DNA of 64,000 nucleotides from Mycobacterium sp. ACS4331 (lineage in GTDB: Bacteria; Actinomycetota; Actinomycetes; Mycobacteriales; Mycobacteriaceae): NCBI RefSeq assembly GCF_001667265.1, contig NZ_LZHW01000031.1:151354-215353 (forward strand). The letters run 5' to 3'. The notes below the pieces were generated by a model that was given only the letters and a program-made list of their open reading frames with translations, had not been told where the DNA came from and searched no databases. A program made the position numbers and the translations under genes. Each line of letters begins with the position of its first letter. The stretch's first letter is position 1. Below are positions 46,113-58,222 of this stretch, piece after piece.

Positions 46113-46948
46113 TCTTGTTCTTCCACCAGCTCATCGCGCAATTGTTGGTCCGTGAGACGGTCTCCGGTCCACGTAACCTGGAGCACACCAAGCGGTTCTG
46201 TTTGCTCAAATGCTACCGCCCGGGCTCGGTACAACTCGAGCAGCGCCAGGAAGCGCCCGACAATCTGGATCGGGATTTCGCAGTCGGCGACCAGTTCGGT
46301 GAATGAGGACCACTCGCCCGCCCCGCGGCTCTCCAGCATCCGCAGCACGAGTTCGGCCTGCTCGGGCACCGACACCTTCGGATGGTGCAGGTGGTCGGTG
46401 CCGACCGTCGGCACCGGTCGCGGCGTGAACGCGGCCGCCGCGATCTCGGCGAACGCCTTCGCGTCGACGCCCAGCATCACCTCGGGCAGCAGATCGGCGA
46501 ACCGGTCCTCGAGCGCCACCGCGCGCGGATAGCTGCGCAGTGCCGCGGCCTCCAGTTCGGCGAACATCTGCGCGACGTGCTTGAACGCGCGGTACTGCAG
46601 CAGTCGCGCGAACAGCAGGTCGCGGACCTCCAGCAGCGCCAGGTCCTCCTCGTCGTCCACCCGGCCCGCGGGCAGCAGACGAGCGGCCTTGAGGTCCAGC
46701 AGCGTGGCCGCCACCACCAGGAAGGTCGTGGTCTCCTCGAGTTCGAGTTGGGAACCGATCTCCTTGGTGTAGGCGATGAAGTCGTCGGTCACCTGGTGCA
46801 GGGCCACCTCGGTGACGTCGAGGCGATGCGCGAAGATCAGCTGCAGCAGCAGATCAAAGGGTCCCTCGAAGTTGCTCAGCCGAACCTGGAATCCGGTCTG
46901 CGGCTGCCCTGCCTCATCGGCTCCGTTCGGCGGCTGCGTGTCCGTCAC
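46109..46948 (-). CDS. scpA: segregation and condensation protein ScpA
   Basis: 279 residues from the GTG at 46948, which overlaps the parA stop (GTGA); a longer frame to 47020 is not needed. FQVRLSNFEGPFDLLLQLIFAHRLDVTEVAL is the kleisin N-terminal domain that binds the Smc neck; TFLVVAATLLDLKAARLLP and the C-terminal winged helix (VGRFLALLELYRARAVAFEQ) bind ScpB and the Smc head. Chromosome organisation. Confidence 0.95.
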   Translation of the reverse strand: MTDTQPPNGADEAGQPQTGFQVRLSNFEGPFDLLLQLIFAHRLDVTEVALHQVTDDFIAYTKEIGSQLELEETTTFLVVAATLLDLKAARLLPAGRVDDEEDLALLEVRDLLFARLLQYRAFKHVAQMFAELEAAALRSYPRAVALEDRFADLLPEVMLGVDAKAFAEIAAAAFTPRPVPTVGTDHLHHPKVSVPEQAELVLRMLESRGAGEWSSFTELVADCEIPIQIVGRFLALLELYRARAVAFEQTEPLGVLQVTWTGDRLTDQQLRDELVEEQE

Positions 46949-47808
46949 GTTCCGAATCGATCGATGACCTCGCGGGCCAACGCTCGGTAGGCCAGCGCTC
47001 CCGAGGACTTGGGCGCCCAACTGGTGATGGGTTCACCCACGACGCTGGTCTCGGGGAATCGCACGGTCCGGGTGATGACGGTGTCGAACACCAGGTCACC
47101 GAACCGCTCGACGACGCGTGCCATCACCTCCCGGGCGTTGACAGTGCGGCTGTCATACCGGGTGATCAGGATTCCGCTGATCGCCAGTCGCGGATTGAGC
47201 CTGTCGTGCACTTTGTCGACGGTGTCGGTCAGCAGGGCGAGGCCGCGCAGCGAGAAGTACTCGCACTCGGTGGGGATGATGACGCCGTCCGAGCAGGCCA
47301 GACCGTTGACGGTGAGCAGGCCCAGCGACGGCTGGCAGTCGATCAGCACGTAGTCGTAGCGATCCAGCACGGGGTGCAGGGCGCGCGCCAGCGACTGTTC
47401 ACGGCCGACCTCGTTGACCAGTTGGATCTCCGCGGCCGACAGATCGATGTTGCTGGGCACCAGGTCCATGCCGCTGACCCGCGTCTTGACCAGCACCTCG
47501 TCGATCGACACCCGGGGCTCGACCAGCAGGTTGTGCACGGTGTGCTCGAGCTCGTAGTGCGGCACGCCCAGGCCCGCCGACAGCGCGCCCTGGGGATCCA
47601 GGTCCACCAGCAGCACCCGCCGCCCGTACTCGGCCAGCGCAGCACCGAGGTTGATGGTCGACGTGGTCTTGCCGACGCCGCCCTTCTGGTTGCACATGGC
47701 GATGACCTTGGCGGGCCCATGACTGGACAGCGGTCGGGGTTCGGGGATCGGACGCGGCGGGCGCCCCGTCAGACCGACTTCCGTGTTATCGGCAGCCTCG
47801 TCGGTCAC
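46945..47808 (-). CDS. parA: ParA/Soj-family chromosome partitioning ATPase
   Basis: 287 residues. Deviant Walker A AMCNQKGGVGKTTSTINLG, Walker A' LLVDLDPQGALSAGLG and Walker B VLIDCQPSLGLLTVN. It corresponds to the ParA-like Rv1708 beside scpA, not to the origin-proximal parA. No parB lies next to it. First gene of the scpA-scpB-rluB-cmk-der operon. Upstream the conserved mycobacterial order is broken by the biosynthetic cassette. Confidence 0.93.
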   Translation of the reverse strand: MTDEAADNTEVGLTGRPPRPIPEPRPLSSHGPAKVIAMCNQKGGVGKTTSTINLGAALAEYGRRVLLVDLDPQGALSAGLGVPHYELEHTVHNLLVEPRVSIDEVLVKTRVSGMDLVPSNIDLSAAEIQLVNEVGREQSLARALHPVLDRYDYVLIDCQPSLGLLTVNGLACSDGVIIPTECEYFSLRGLALLTDTVDKVHDRLNPRLAISGILITRYDSRTVNAREVMARVVERFGDLVFDTVITRTVRFPETSVVGEPITSWAPKSSGALAYRALAREVIDRFGT

Positions 47809-48079
47809 GGCCGGTCGCCCCCCTCAGTCGGTCGTGTGGCGGACATTGCAGGGAAGTCTAACGCGCACGTCGGCACGGGAAGGCAGACCCGCGGGCAACC
47901 GTCGAATCCGGATATCCGCGCTGCCCAGGGACCGGTCAGCTGGCGCGGGCAACTCGGGCGCGGATCCGTCCGCCACCGGCACGGCGATCTCTCAGCGACA
48001 TCTCAGCGCAGATCCATGAACCAGACGCCGAACCACATCGTGAACTGCCTGTGAGACCCACCATGCAGGCGTTCGCCGA

Positions 48080-49801
48080 ATGACTTCGCACACTGTGCCG
48101 GACACCGCCGCCAACGCATTCCCCCGCGTGGCCGACGAGATCGTGGAAGCGTTGGCGCACAGCGGAATCACCCATGTGTTCGGTGTCGGCGGAGCCAATA
48201 TCGAAGACGTCTACGACGCTCTGGAGGCCCGACCGGAGATCACCGGGGTGCTGGCCAAACATGAGGCGGCCGCGGCGAACATGGCCGATGGATACGCACG
48301 CGCCGGCGCCCCGTTCGGTGTCGTGCTGGCCACCTCCGGTGGAGGCAGCCTGAACCTCGTTCCCGCACTGGGCGAATCATTCACCAGCCGCGTTCCCGTC
48401 CTGGCCCTGGTCGGACAGGCACCCATCGCCATGGATGGTCGGGGCAGCTTCCAGGACACCAGCGGCCGCGGCGGATCGCTGAACGCCGAGGCGCTGTTCG
48501 CCCAGGTGTCGGTGTATTGCCGCAGGATCGAGTCGTCCGCGCAGATCCATACCGCCTTGAGCGACGCGATCGCCGCCGCCCGCACCGGTGGGCCCGCAGT
48601 GCTGCTGCTCCCCAAGGACATTCAGCAGGCCCGGACCCACCGGGACCGACGCCGCCCCCGCCCGATCCAGCCGCCCGGCGGCCACGTCGACCCACGACTG
48701 ATCGCGCACGCGATCGACACCGGCCCCGTGACCATCATCGTCGGCGACCAGGTCGCCCGTGATGACGCACGAGACGCTGTCGAACGCCTCCGGGCCGCGC
48801 TCGGCGCCCGGATCGCCGCCGCACCCGACGCCAAGGACTGCGTGGAACACCGCGGCGCCGACTGGGTCGGTGTCACCGGCGTCATGGGCCATCCCGGCGT
48901 CGCCGACGCCGTCGACGCCGCCGCGTTGTGCCTGCTGATCGGCACCAGACTGCCCGCGACCGCCAGCGCCGGGCTGCAGCAGGCGCTGAGCCGAACCCGA
49001 ACGCTGTCGATCGGTTCGGCGCGCCCCTTCGTCGAGGCGGTGCATTTCCACTCCGACGACCTGCACACCACGCTGACCGAACTGGCGGACATCCTCGGCC
49101 ACAGCCGCTCCCGTCAGGCACCGGCAGCACCGCCGACACGACTCTCGCCACCGCCGTACGACGGGCCCGGCATCCGCTACGCCGACGCCGTCACGGCCCT
49201 CGACCAGCACCTGGCCGACGGGGTGGACATCGTGGCCGACGCGGGCAACACCGGCGCCGCCGCAATCCACGACCTGCCGGTGCGCCCGGGCGGCCGGTTC
49301 CTCGTCGCCCTGGGCATGGGTGGCATGGGGTACAGCTTCGGAGCCTCCATCGGGGTCGCCTGCTGGCGCCGACGACCCACGGTGGTGATCGCCGGCGACG
49401 GATCCTTCTTCATGCACGGCATGGAGATCCACACCGCGGTCGAGCATCGGCTGCCGATCACGTTCGTGCTGTTCAACAACAACGCGCACGCCATGTGCGT
49501 CACGCGGGAGCAGTTGTTCTACGGCGGCGACTACACCTACAACCGGTTCCGGCCCAGTCGTCTGGCGGCCGGTCTGGCCGCGATGTTCCCGACGCTGCCG
49601 GCCACCGAGGTGTCCGACCTGCCCGCACTGCATGAGGCACTGCACCGCGCGTGTCACACGCGCGGGCCGTCGGTGATCAGCATCGACTGCTCCGCCGACG
49701 AGATCCCCCCGTTCGCGCCGTTCCTCGGTGCGGCACACCAGCGCCCCCCGACCAGTTCAGAACAGAGAGAGGTCCCCAATCATGTCGCTGCCCGCGCTTG
49801 A
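48080..49801 (+). CDS. thiamine-diphosphate-dependent enzyme (acetolactate synthase-like)
   Basis: 573 residues with the three ThDP enzyme domains. N-terminal Pyr domain with catalytic Glu in VLAKHEAAAANMADGYARAG and VLATSGGGSLNLVPALGESF; a diverged middle domain; C-terminal PP domain with GDGSFFMHGMEIHTAVEH ... NNNAH, the Mg-ThDP motif. It decarboxylates a 2-oxo acid and may ligate the acyl unit to a second substrate. The FAD-binding residues of true acetolactate synthases are not evident. First gene of a four-gene plus-strand cassette inserted between parA and xerD. Confidence 0.85.
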   Translation: MTSHTVPDTAANAFPRVADEIVEALAHSGITHVFGVGGANIEDVYDALEARPEITGVLAKHEAAAANMADGYARAGAPFGVVLATSGGGSLNLVPALGESFTSRVPVLALVGQAPIAMDGRGSFQDTSGRGGSLNAEALFAQVSVYCRRIESSAQIHTALSDAIAAARTGGPAVLLLPKDIQQARTHRDRRRPRPIQPPGGHVDPRLIAHAIDTGPVTIIVGDQVARDDARDAVERLRAALGARIAAAPDAKDCVEHRGADWVGVTGVMGHPGVADAVDAAALCLLIGTRLPATASAGLQQALSRTRTLSIGSARPFVEAVHFHSDDLHTTLTELADILGHSRSRQAPAAPPTRLSPPPYDGPGIRYADAVTALDQHLADGVDIVADAGNTGAAAIHDLPVRPGGRFLVALGMGGMGYSFGASIGVACWRRRPTVVIAGDGSFFMHGMEIHTAVEHRLPITFVLFNNNAHAMCVTREQLFYGGDYTYNRFRPSRLAAGLAAMFPTLPATEVSDLPALHEALHRACHTRGPSVISIDCSADEIPPFAPFLGAAHQRPPTSSEQREVPNHVAARA

Positions 49802-50471
49802 GGACATCGTCGCGCACGCCGGCAATGCCGACCCGATCGACGGTGTGCACCGCATCGAAACCAGCCCCAGGGAGAAGGCCACTCCGATCATCATGGAGAT
49901 GATGCGGTCGGTGTACCCGCACGACCAGGTGTTCGGCCAGTACTGCACGGTCAACGATTACGTCGACTGCCCGCCGGACGAGCTGTTCGATTACCTCTCC
50001 GACACCCGGTGCCTCGAGGAGTGGACCTACAGCCTTCGCGGATTCGAGAGGACCGAGGAGCCGGGGCTGTGGCTGGCCTACGACCGCCTGGGCTCGGAGA
50101 CCGAGATCTACACCCGCACGGTCGCCAACCGAGAAGCCCGCACCGTGGACTACCACTGCGCCTGGGACCAGGGGCGCCACCTCTGGATGATCTACCTGAT
50201 GCGGGTCGTCGACGCGCAGACCGTCCTCGACCGGCCCGGTTCGGTGGTGCTGTGGACCAACTGCCGCCACCCCTTCTACGACAAGAACCCGTACCCGGAG
50301 ACCGCTCCCCCGCAGCGCCCGGTGTGGGTCGGCGACTTCTGGGACATGTTCGGCGCCGGGCACCACCTGGAGTTGCAGAACCTCAAGGCCATCGCGGAGT
50401 ACCGGCACCGCAACGGTCTGCCCATCACGCCGGCTTGGATGACAGGAGACCTTTCATGGGCTACCCGGTGA
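49782..50471 (+). CDS. SRPBCC family protein (aromatase/cyclase-like)
   Basis: 229 residues from the ATG at 49782, which overlaps the ThDP gene by 20 bases; GAGAGAGGT precedes it. QYCTVNDYVDCPPDELFDYL and CLEEWTYSLRGFE are the start of a SRPBCC/polyketide-cyclase fold with a large hydrophobic cavity. Conserved aromatic and His residues (DYHCAWDQGRHLWMIYL, FWDMFGAGHHLEL) may line it. In the cassette it could bind or cyclise the product of the KAS III. Its 3' end overlaps the KAS III start by 16 bases. Confidence 0.75.
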   Translation: MSLPALEDIVAHAGNADPIDGVHRIETSPREKATPIIMEMMRSVYPHDQVFGQYCTVNDYVDCPPDELFDYLSDTRCLEEWTYSLRGFERTEEPGLWLAYDRLGSETEIYTRTVANREARTVDYHCAWDQGRHLWMIYLMRVVDAQTVLDRPGSVVLWTNCRHPFYDKNPYPETAPPQRPVWVGDFWDMFGAGHHLELQNLKAIAEYRHRNGLPITPAWMTGDLSWATR

Positions 50472-51472
50472 GTCTGCTCGACGTTTCCACCCACCTTCCC
50501 GAGAATCGCGTGCCGGCAGAGTATTTCGCGCAGTTCGCGGGCACCGACGATCTCAGGGACAGCCTGATGTTCCGGGCACCGGAGTACCGCCACCATGCCG
50601 GTCTCGAGGTGAGCAACGTCGACATGATCGAACGCGCCGTCGAAGGTCTGGTGCAGCGGCACGGCGAGGCGGTGCTCGCCGACGTCGACGTGCTGTTGAC
50701 CCATTCCCAGCTGCCGGATCTGCCGATCGTCGGCTGCGGCGGCGAGGTCGCGGACCGCCTGGGCATGACGCCGGAATGGATCATCGACGTGCACAACGGC
50801 GGATGCGCTGCGTTCATCCTGATGATGAAGATGGCCCGGCAGATGCTGTCCTCCGGGGCCGGGCGCACGGCGCTGATCGCGGTGTCGCAGACCTGCGCGG
50901 GCAAGGTGTTCGTCCAGGAGCAGGTGCGTAAGAAGGCGCAGTCGTCGGTGCCGGGAGACGGTGCCGCCGTCGGACTGCTGACGGTGTCCGACACGTCGCC
51001 GATCCTCGACATCGAGTGCCGCTACTACGGCGAGTTCGCCGGCGACATGACGCTGACATCCGACCCCGTTCGGCTGTGGTGGCAGGCCGGACCCGGCGAG
51101 GGTTACGTCAGCTTCAACGAGGCCAAGATCGCCAAGGTGCTCGCCCGCGGCAACCGGGTGGTGCCTGAGGTCGCGCTGGCGGTCTGCGACCGCATCGGCG
51201 TCAAGTCCAAGGACATCGACCTGCTGGTGACCAATCAGCCCAACCGGGTGTTTCTGCGCAACTGGAATGAGGCGCTGGAACTTCCGCGCGAACGCCACCG
51301 CGACACGTTCCACGAATGCGGCAACCTGTTCGCCGTCGGCATCCCGGTCAACTTCGCGGCCGCGATCGAGGACGGACAGGTCAAGCCGGGCGACGTCGCC
51401 CTGATGGCCGGATTCGCGCACGCCGGAGACTTCGCGGGGGCGGCCGCGATCCGCTGGGGCGGACGAGGGTAG
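50456..51472 (+). CDS. ketoacyl-ACP synthase III-like enzyme with altered catalytic triad
   Basis: 338 residues from the ATG at 50456 (AGGAGA six bases upstream). The nucleophile is Cys in VHNGGCAAFILMM, and the Asn position is kept in HECGNLFAVGIPVNF. The FabH His motif (HQAN) reads TNQPNRVF, so the catalytic His is Asn. The fold is that of KAS III/thiolase-like enzymes. Loss of this His usually removes malonyl decarboxylation, suggesting acyl transfer or another C-N/C-O bond formation. Part of the four-gene cassette with the ThDP and aminotransferase genes. Confidence 0.85.
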   Translation: MGYPVSLLDVSTHLPENRVPAEYFAQFAGTDDLRDSLMFRAPEYRHHAGLEVSNVDMIERAVEGLVQRHGEAVLADVDVLLTHSQLPDLPIVGCGGEVADRLGMTPEWIIDVHNGGCAAFILMMKMARQMLSSGAGRTALIAVSQTCAGKVFVQEQVRKKAQSSVPGDGAAVGLLTVSDTSPILDIECRYYGEFAGDMTLTSDPVRLWWQAGPGEGYVSFNEAKIAKVLARGNRVVPEVALAVCDRIGVKSKDIDLLVTNQPNRVFLRNWNEALELPRERHRDTFHECGNLFAVGIPVNFAAAIEDGQVKPGDVALMAGFAHAGDFAGAAAIRWGGRG

Positions 51473-51478
51473 CCCGCC

Positions 51479-52513
51479 GTGAAGCCCCTGCACAGCCTCA
51501 GCCCACTCGATCGGGTGGCGCTGCCCGATGGCAGCGATCCGATGGCTTTGTCGCTCAACGAGAATCCCTTCCCGCCGCTGCCCTCGGTGCAGGCCGCGAT
51601 GGCGCGAGCCGCGCGTGCGGCCAACCGCTACCCCGAGTTCCTGCCGGTCGAGTTGCGCGCCGTGATCGCCGACCACATGGGCGTGGCCCATGAGCGCATC
51701 GTGATCGGCGCGGGGGCCACCGGCGTGATCATGCAGGCGCTGCGGGCGCTGACGTCACCGGGCGATCGAATCGTGTTGGCCTACCCCACGTTCGACGGCT
51801 ACCCGATCTTCGCGCAGATCGCGTCGCTGATCTGCGTCCCGGTGCCGTTGGCCGACGACGGCCACCACGATCTCGATGCCATGGCGCGGGCCGCCGTCGG
51901 CGCCCGGGTCGTGGTGCTGTGCCGACCGCACAACCCGACCGGCACGCTGGAGTCCGAGGCGAAACTGCGTCGGTTCCTGATGCGCATCCCGCGCGACACC
52001 GTCGTCCTGCTCGACGAGGCCTACGTCGAATTCGTCGAGCCCAACGATCGGATCGACGTCGAGAAGCTCATCGACGACTTCCCCAATGTCCTTGCGGTGC
52101 GCACCTTCTCCAAGGCCTACGGGCTCGCGGGCATCCGCACCGGCTATGGGTGCTGCGCGCCGCACGTCGCCCGTGCGCTGTGGACGACGCAGCTGCCGTT
52201 CGGCAGCAGTGTGACCAGCCTTGCCGCCGTCGTCGCGTCGTACCGGTCGCAACGGCAGCTCGAACAGCGCATCCGGGCCGTCGTCGATGAGCGCGGTTAT
52301 CTGCAGGCGTGCCTGCGTGCCCTCGGTGTCAGCTGCACCGAGTCCCACGCGAACTACCTGTACGTGCCGAACGGCGTCACAAGTGCTGAACGGATGTACG
52401 CCCAGGCCGGCGTGCGGGTGCGCGGCTACGCCGACGGGGGTGTGCGGATCACCGTCGGCACCCGGCAGTCGAGCCGCGCGGTGCTCTCGGCTCTCGCAGC
52501 CGGAGTCGCCTAA
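51479..52513 (+). CDS. PLP-dependent aminotransferase (HisC-like, fold type I)
   Basis: 344 residues from the GTG at 51479, six bases after the KAS III stop. [19 protein letters not shown], the substrate/PLP block [12 protein letters not shown], Asp and Tyr in LLDEAYVEF, and the Schiff-base Lys in [17 protein letters not shown]. The family includes histidinol-phosphate and aromatic aminotransferases. It ends the plus-strand cassette, whose product would be an aminated ketone, or it may supply an amine partner to the KAS III. Confidence 0.88.
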   Translation: MKPLHSLSPLDRVALPDGSDPMALSLNENPFPPLPSVQAAMARAARAANRYPEFLPVELRAVIADHMGVAHERIVIGAGATGVIMQALRALTSPGDRIVLAYPTFDGYPIFAQIASLICVPVPLADDGHHDLDAMARAAVGARVVVLCRPHNPTGTLESEAKLRRFLMRIPRDTVVLLDEAYVEFVEPNDRIDVEKLIDDFPNVLAVRTFSKAYGLAGIRTGYGCCAPHVARALWTTQLPFGSSVTSLAAVVASYRSQRQLEQRIRAVVDERGYLQACLRALGVSCTESHANYLYVPNGVTSAERMYAQAGVRVRGYADGGVRITVGTRQSSRAVLSALAAGVA

Positions 52514-53453
52514 CGGGCACGCGGGTGGGCTCCGGCCCACACCTCGCGCAACGCGTGCACCGTCACCATGGTGTAGATCTGTGTCGTCGTCACCGACGCG
52601 TGGCCCAGCAGTTCCTGCACGACGCGGACGTCGGCGCCGCCCTCGAGGAGGTGCGTCGCGAACGAGTGCCGCAGCGTGTGCGGTGACACTCCCGCGCTGA
52701 TCCCGGCTCGTTCGGCGGCGTCCTGCAGCACCTGCCAGGCGCTCTGCCGGGACAGCCGCCCACCACGGGCGTTGAGGAAGATCGCCGGAGTGCCTCGACC
52801 CCGGCCGGCCAGTCCGGGACGTCCCCGCACCAGATAGGCGTCCAGAGCCGCGACCGCGGGCCGCCCGATCGGGACCAGGCGCTGCTTTCCGCCCTTGCCG
52901 TGCAGCAGCACCGCACGGGACTGCGTGTCGACGTCGTCGACGTCGAGGCCGACCGCCTCGGAGATGCGCGCCCCCGTCGAATACAGCAGTTCCAGCAGCG
53001 CCCGGTTGCGCAGCGTCAGTGGTCCGTCCGACGGGCTGTCACCGCCGGCGCCCTCCAGCAGGGCGAGCACCTCGTCGACAGACAGCGCCTTCGGCAGGCG
53101 TCGCGACGGGGTCGGCGGTTTCACGGCTCGCGCGACGTCGACGTCGGTGAGTCCCTCGGCGGCGGCGAAACGGTGCAGGCCACGGACCGCGATCAGCGCC
53201 CGTGCGGCCGACACCGCGGACAGGGCGGCGGCCCCGGTGTCCGGGTCCCCGCGCCGCAGCGCGACGAGGAAATCGCTGACGTCGGCCTCGGTGACCTTGG
53301 CCAGATCGTCGACTCCGCGCAACGTCAGGTGGTCCTGGTAGCGGCGCAGATCGCGCCGGTAGGAACTCAGGGTGTTCGCGGCCACGCCACGTTCGATCGC
53401 CAGGTGGTCGAGGTACCCCTGCAGCTGTCCGTCGAGCGCGGGCCGCACCGTGG

Positions 53454-53457
<4 letters not shown>
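52510..53457 (-). CDS. xerD: site-specific tyrosine recombinase XerD
   Basis: 315 residues from the GTG at 53457, which overlaps the NUDIX stop (GTGA). An N-terminal SAM-like domain ([20 protein letters not shown]) and a catalytic domain with Arg in [25 protein letters not shown] (H-x-x-R), His in [14 protein letters not shown] and the nucleophile Tyr in that last motif. With XerC it resolves chromosome dimers at dif. Convergent with the aminotransferase gene, overlapping by 4 bases. Confidence 0.95.
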
Positions 53458-55953
<2,496 letters not shown>

Positions 55954-55967
55954 TCACACCGAGGGCG

Positions 55968-56909
55968 TCACTGGGCGACGGTGAGCGCGGTGGCGCCCTG
56001 ACCCACGCCGTACTGACCGGGCTTTGCGCCCTTGATCAGGTCCTGCAGGCCCAGGACGGCGGTGATGCGCCCCGACTCCACGTCGATGTCGTCGACCGAA
56101 CTGACCGCCGACGTCAGGCCGGCATCCGACCGCAGCACCGCGACGGCGCCCGTGCCGGTGGCCGACCCGGTGCGACCGACGAGCACCGTGCCCGAACCGT
56201 GCGGAGCCAGCCCCGCCGCGAACCGCGCCACGGTCGCACCCTGGTTGCCGCCGTCGTCACCGAGTGGACCGCCGCTGACCACGATCGCGGTGTCCCCCGC
56301 GCCCACGTTGTCGCCGGAGTAGGTGATGAACCCGGTGTCGCGCAGTGCGGTGAGCACGGTCTGGCGCTGCAGGTCGTCGACGCGCGGTGCCTTCGGGTCG
56401 CGATTGATCAGCATCGAGATGCCCAGCAGGTCACCGGCCTGTGAACCCTGGTCCACCAGCGTGGTGCTCAGCTGCGTGCCGGCGGGCAGGATCGGCGAGT
56501 TCACCACGGTGCGCAGCTTCTCGGCCGAATTCGCGTCGACGAACTCCTGCGTCAGGTTGACGGTGCCGCCGACGGTGCCGCCCGCATCGCGGATCAGCCG
56601 ATCCAGCGCGTCGACGTCGTCGTCGTTGGAGTCCGGCGTCCTGAACAGCACGACGGACCTGCCCGCGAGCGCATCGCGGACGATCCGCGGCGCCACCTGC
56701 GTGTCGAAGTCGTCCGCGGCTCGCAGGCGCTCGTTGAGCGCGTTCTTGTCATCGGTGAGGGCGTTGATCTGCCCGTGCAGGTCGCGCTTCTCCTCCCGCA
56801 GACTCGAGAGCAGCGTGTCGGAGAGCAGACCCGACCCCAGCACCACGCCGACCGCCAGCGCCAGGAAGACCGCGGCCAGCGAAATGGCGTGCGAGCGTAG
56901 GGATATCAC
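55968..56909 (-). CDS. mctB: copper transporter/channel MctB
   Basis: 313 residues. One N-terminal membrane helix (AISLAAVFLALAVGVVLGSGLL), then a coiled coil (SLREEKRDLHGQINALTDDK) and an envelope-facing alpha/beta domain. This is the MctB/Rv1698 family, needed for copper homeostasis and envelope copper export in M. tuberculosis. The ATG at 56909 is 38 bases after steA. Function is assigned by family, not by visible metal ligands. Confidence 0.93.
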   Translation of the reverse strand: MISLRSHAISLAAVFLALAVGVVLGSGLLSDTLLSSLREEKRDLHGQINALTDDKNALNERLRAADDFDTQVAPRIVRDALAGRSVVLFRTPDSNDDDVDALDRLIRDAGGTVGGTVNLTQEFVDANSAEKLRTVVNSPILPAGTQLSTTLVDQGSQAGDLLGISMLINRDPKAPRVDDLQRQTVLTALRDTGFITYSGDNVGAGDTAIVVSGGPLGDDGGNQGATVARFAAGLAPHGSGTVLVGRTGSATGTGAVAVLRSDAGLTSAVSSVDDIDVESGRITAVLGLQDLIKGAKPGQYGVGQGATALTVAQ

Positions 56910-56946
56910 GGCGATTCCTTTCTACCGAACAGACTGCCCGCGTGGC

Positions 56947-58131
56947 CTAGGTGATCCAGCCGTGGACCAGCAGGGTGAGGCGGTTCCAGTAGTGCGTCGC
57001 CCATTCGATGACGATGGTGTCGGTGCGCGAAACCCACAGCGCGACGATCACCGCGACCAGCATCGCGAGCACCAGCAGGGCGACCGCACCGCCGGAGATC
57101 CGGCTGCGGTACAGCGTCGCCACGGCCTTGGCGTCGACGAGCTTCTCACCCACTTTGAGCCGGGTCAGGAACGTCGAGGGGTTGCTCTGCTGACGCGTGC
57201 GGTCGAAGAACTCCTCGATCGTCGCGGTGTGGCCCGCCGTCACGATCAGCGCCGCGCCGTGGTGATCGGCCAGCAGCAGGGCCAGATCCGCGGCCGACCC
57301 GGCCGCCGGGAACGTCATGGCGCCCACGCCGAGGTCCTGGATGCGCTCCAGGCCCGGAGCGTGTCCATCGGCGTCGGCGGGCAGCACAACCTGGGCGCCG
57401 GACTTGAGCACCTCCGCGCTCATCTGCTCGGGGTCACCCACGATCAGTGCGGGACGGTAACCCGCCTTGCGGAGCACGTCGGCGCCGGTGCCGACGCCGA
57501 CCAGGACGGGCTGGTACTCCTTGATGAAGGGTTTGAGGCCCTTGAGGTCCTCGGCCGCGCTCGCCTCCTCGGCCACCACGACCACATGACGGCGACGCAG
57601 GTCGACGTCGATGTCGGGGATGCCGATGCCGTCGATGAGCAGCGGGCTCTCGCTGCGGATGAATTCGATGGTGTTGCCCGCGAACGCCTCGAGGTGACTG
57701 ACCAGGCCGCTCTTGGCCTCATGCATCTTCTCGATGACCTCTTCGTCGGTGCGCTCCGTGCCCAGGATGAGCCGCCGGTCACCGGAGTAGATGCCACCGT
57801 TGTGCAGGCGCACCTTGGCGCCGTCCTTGACCTTCTTGAACACCTCGGGGCCGGTCTCGTCGATCAGCACGATGCCGTTGTTCACCAGCACCTCGGGGCC
57901 CAGGTTGGGGTACCGACCGGAGATCGACGGCGAGGCATTGACCACGCCGGCGACCTGCGCTTCCACCAACGCGTCCGCGGTGACGCGGTCGAGGTCCAAC
58001 ACGTCGAGGATGACGATGTCGCCAGGCTCGATCCGGCGCAGCAGGCGGTCGATGTCACGGTCCACCCGGGCCGTACCGACCACGCCGGGCCGAGAGGTGC
58101 CATTACGTGTCAGAAGCGCTGCCATCCTCAT
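56947..58131 (-). CDS. steA: putative cytokinetic ring protein SteA
   Basis: 394 residues from the ATG at 58131 (MRMAALLTRN). The cytosolic part resembles a thiamine pyrophosphokinase-like fold (RYPNLGPEVLVNNGIVLIDE, LILGTERTDEE), and one C-terminal membrane helix (AVALLVLAMLVAVIVALWVS) anchors it. SteA in corynebacteria and mycobacteria helps septum placement with SteB. Directly upstream of mctB in the same orientation, as in M. tuberculosis (Rv1697-Rv1698). Confidence 0.92.
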   Translation of the reverse strand: MRMAALLTRNGTSRPGVVGTARVDRDIDRLLRRIEPGDIVILDVLDLDRVTADALVEAQVAGVVNASPSISGRYPNLGPEVLVNNGIVLIDETGPEVFKKVKDGAKVRLHNGGIYSGDRRLILGTERTDEEVIEKMHEAKSGLVSHLEAFAGNTIEFIRSESPLLIDGIGIPDIDVDLRRRHVVVVAEEASAAEDLKGLKPFIKEYQPVLVGVGTGADVLRKAGYRPALIVGDPEQMSAEVLKSGAQVVLPADADGHAPGLERIQDLGVGAMTFPAAGSAADLALLLADHHGAALIVTAGHTATIEEFFDRTRQQSNPSTFLTRLKVGEKLVDAKAVATLYRSRISGGAVALLVLAMLVAVIVALWVSRTDTIVIEWATHYWNRLTLLVHGWIT

Positions 58132-58222
58132 GGCGCCGATTCTGTCGGCAGATCCGGGTTCGTCCCGGGAGGCGCGCCGTAACATCTGCCTCAGAAGTCA
58201 CATTGCGTCACATCCGCAACAG

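Noticed and set aside
48377..49738. 453-codon minus-strand ORF opposite the ThDP enzyme
   Set aside because: The plus strand carries the complete ThDP motifs; the minus frame is a GC-driven shadow.
56323..58182. 619-codon plus-strand ORF
   Set aside because: Antisense to steA and mctB, no start context, no recognisable domain.
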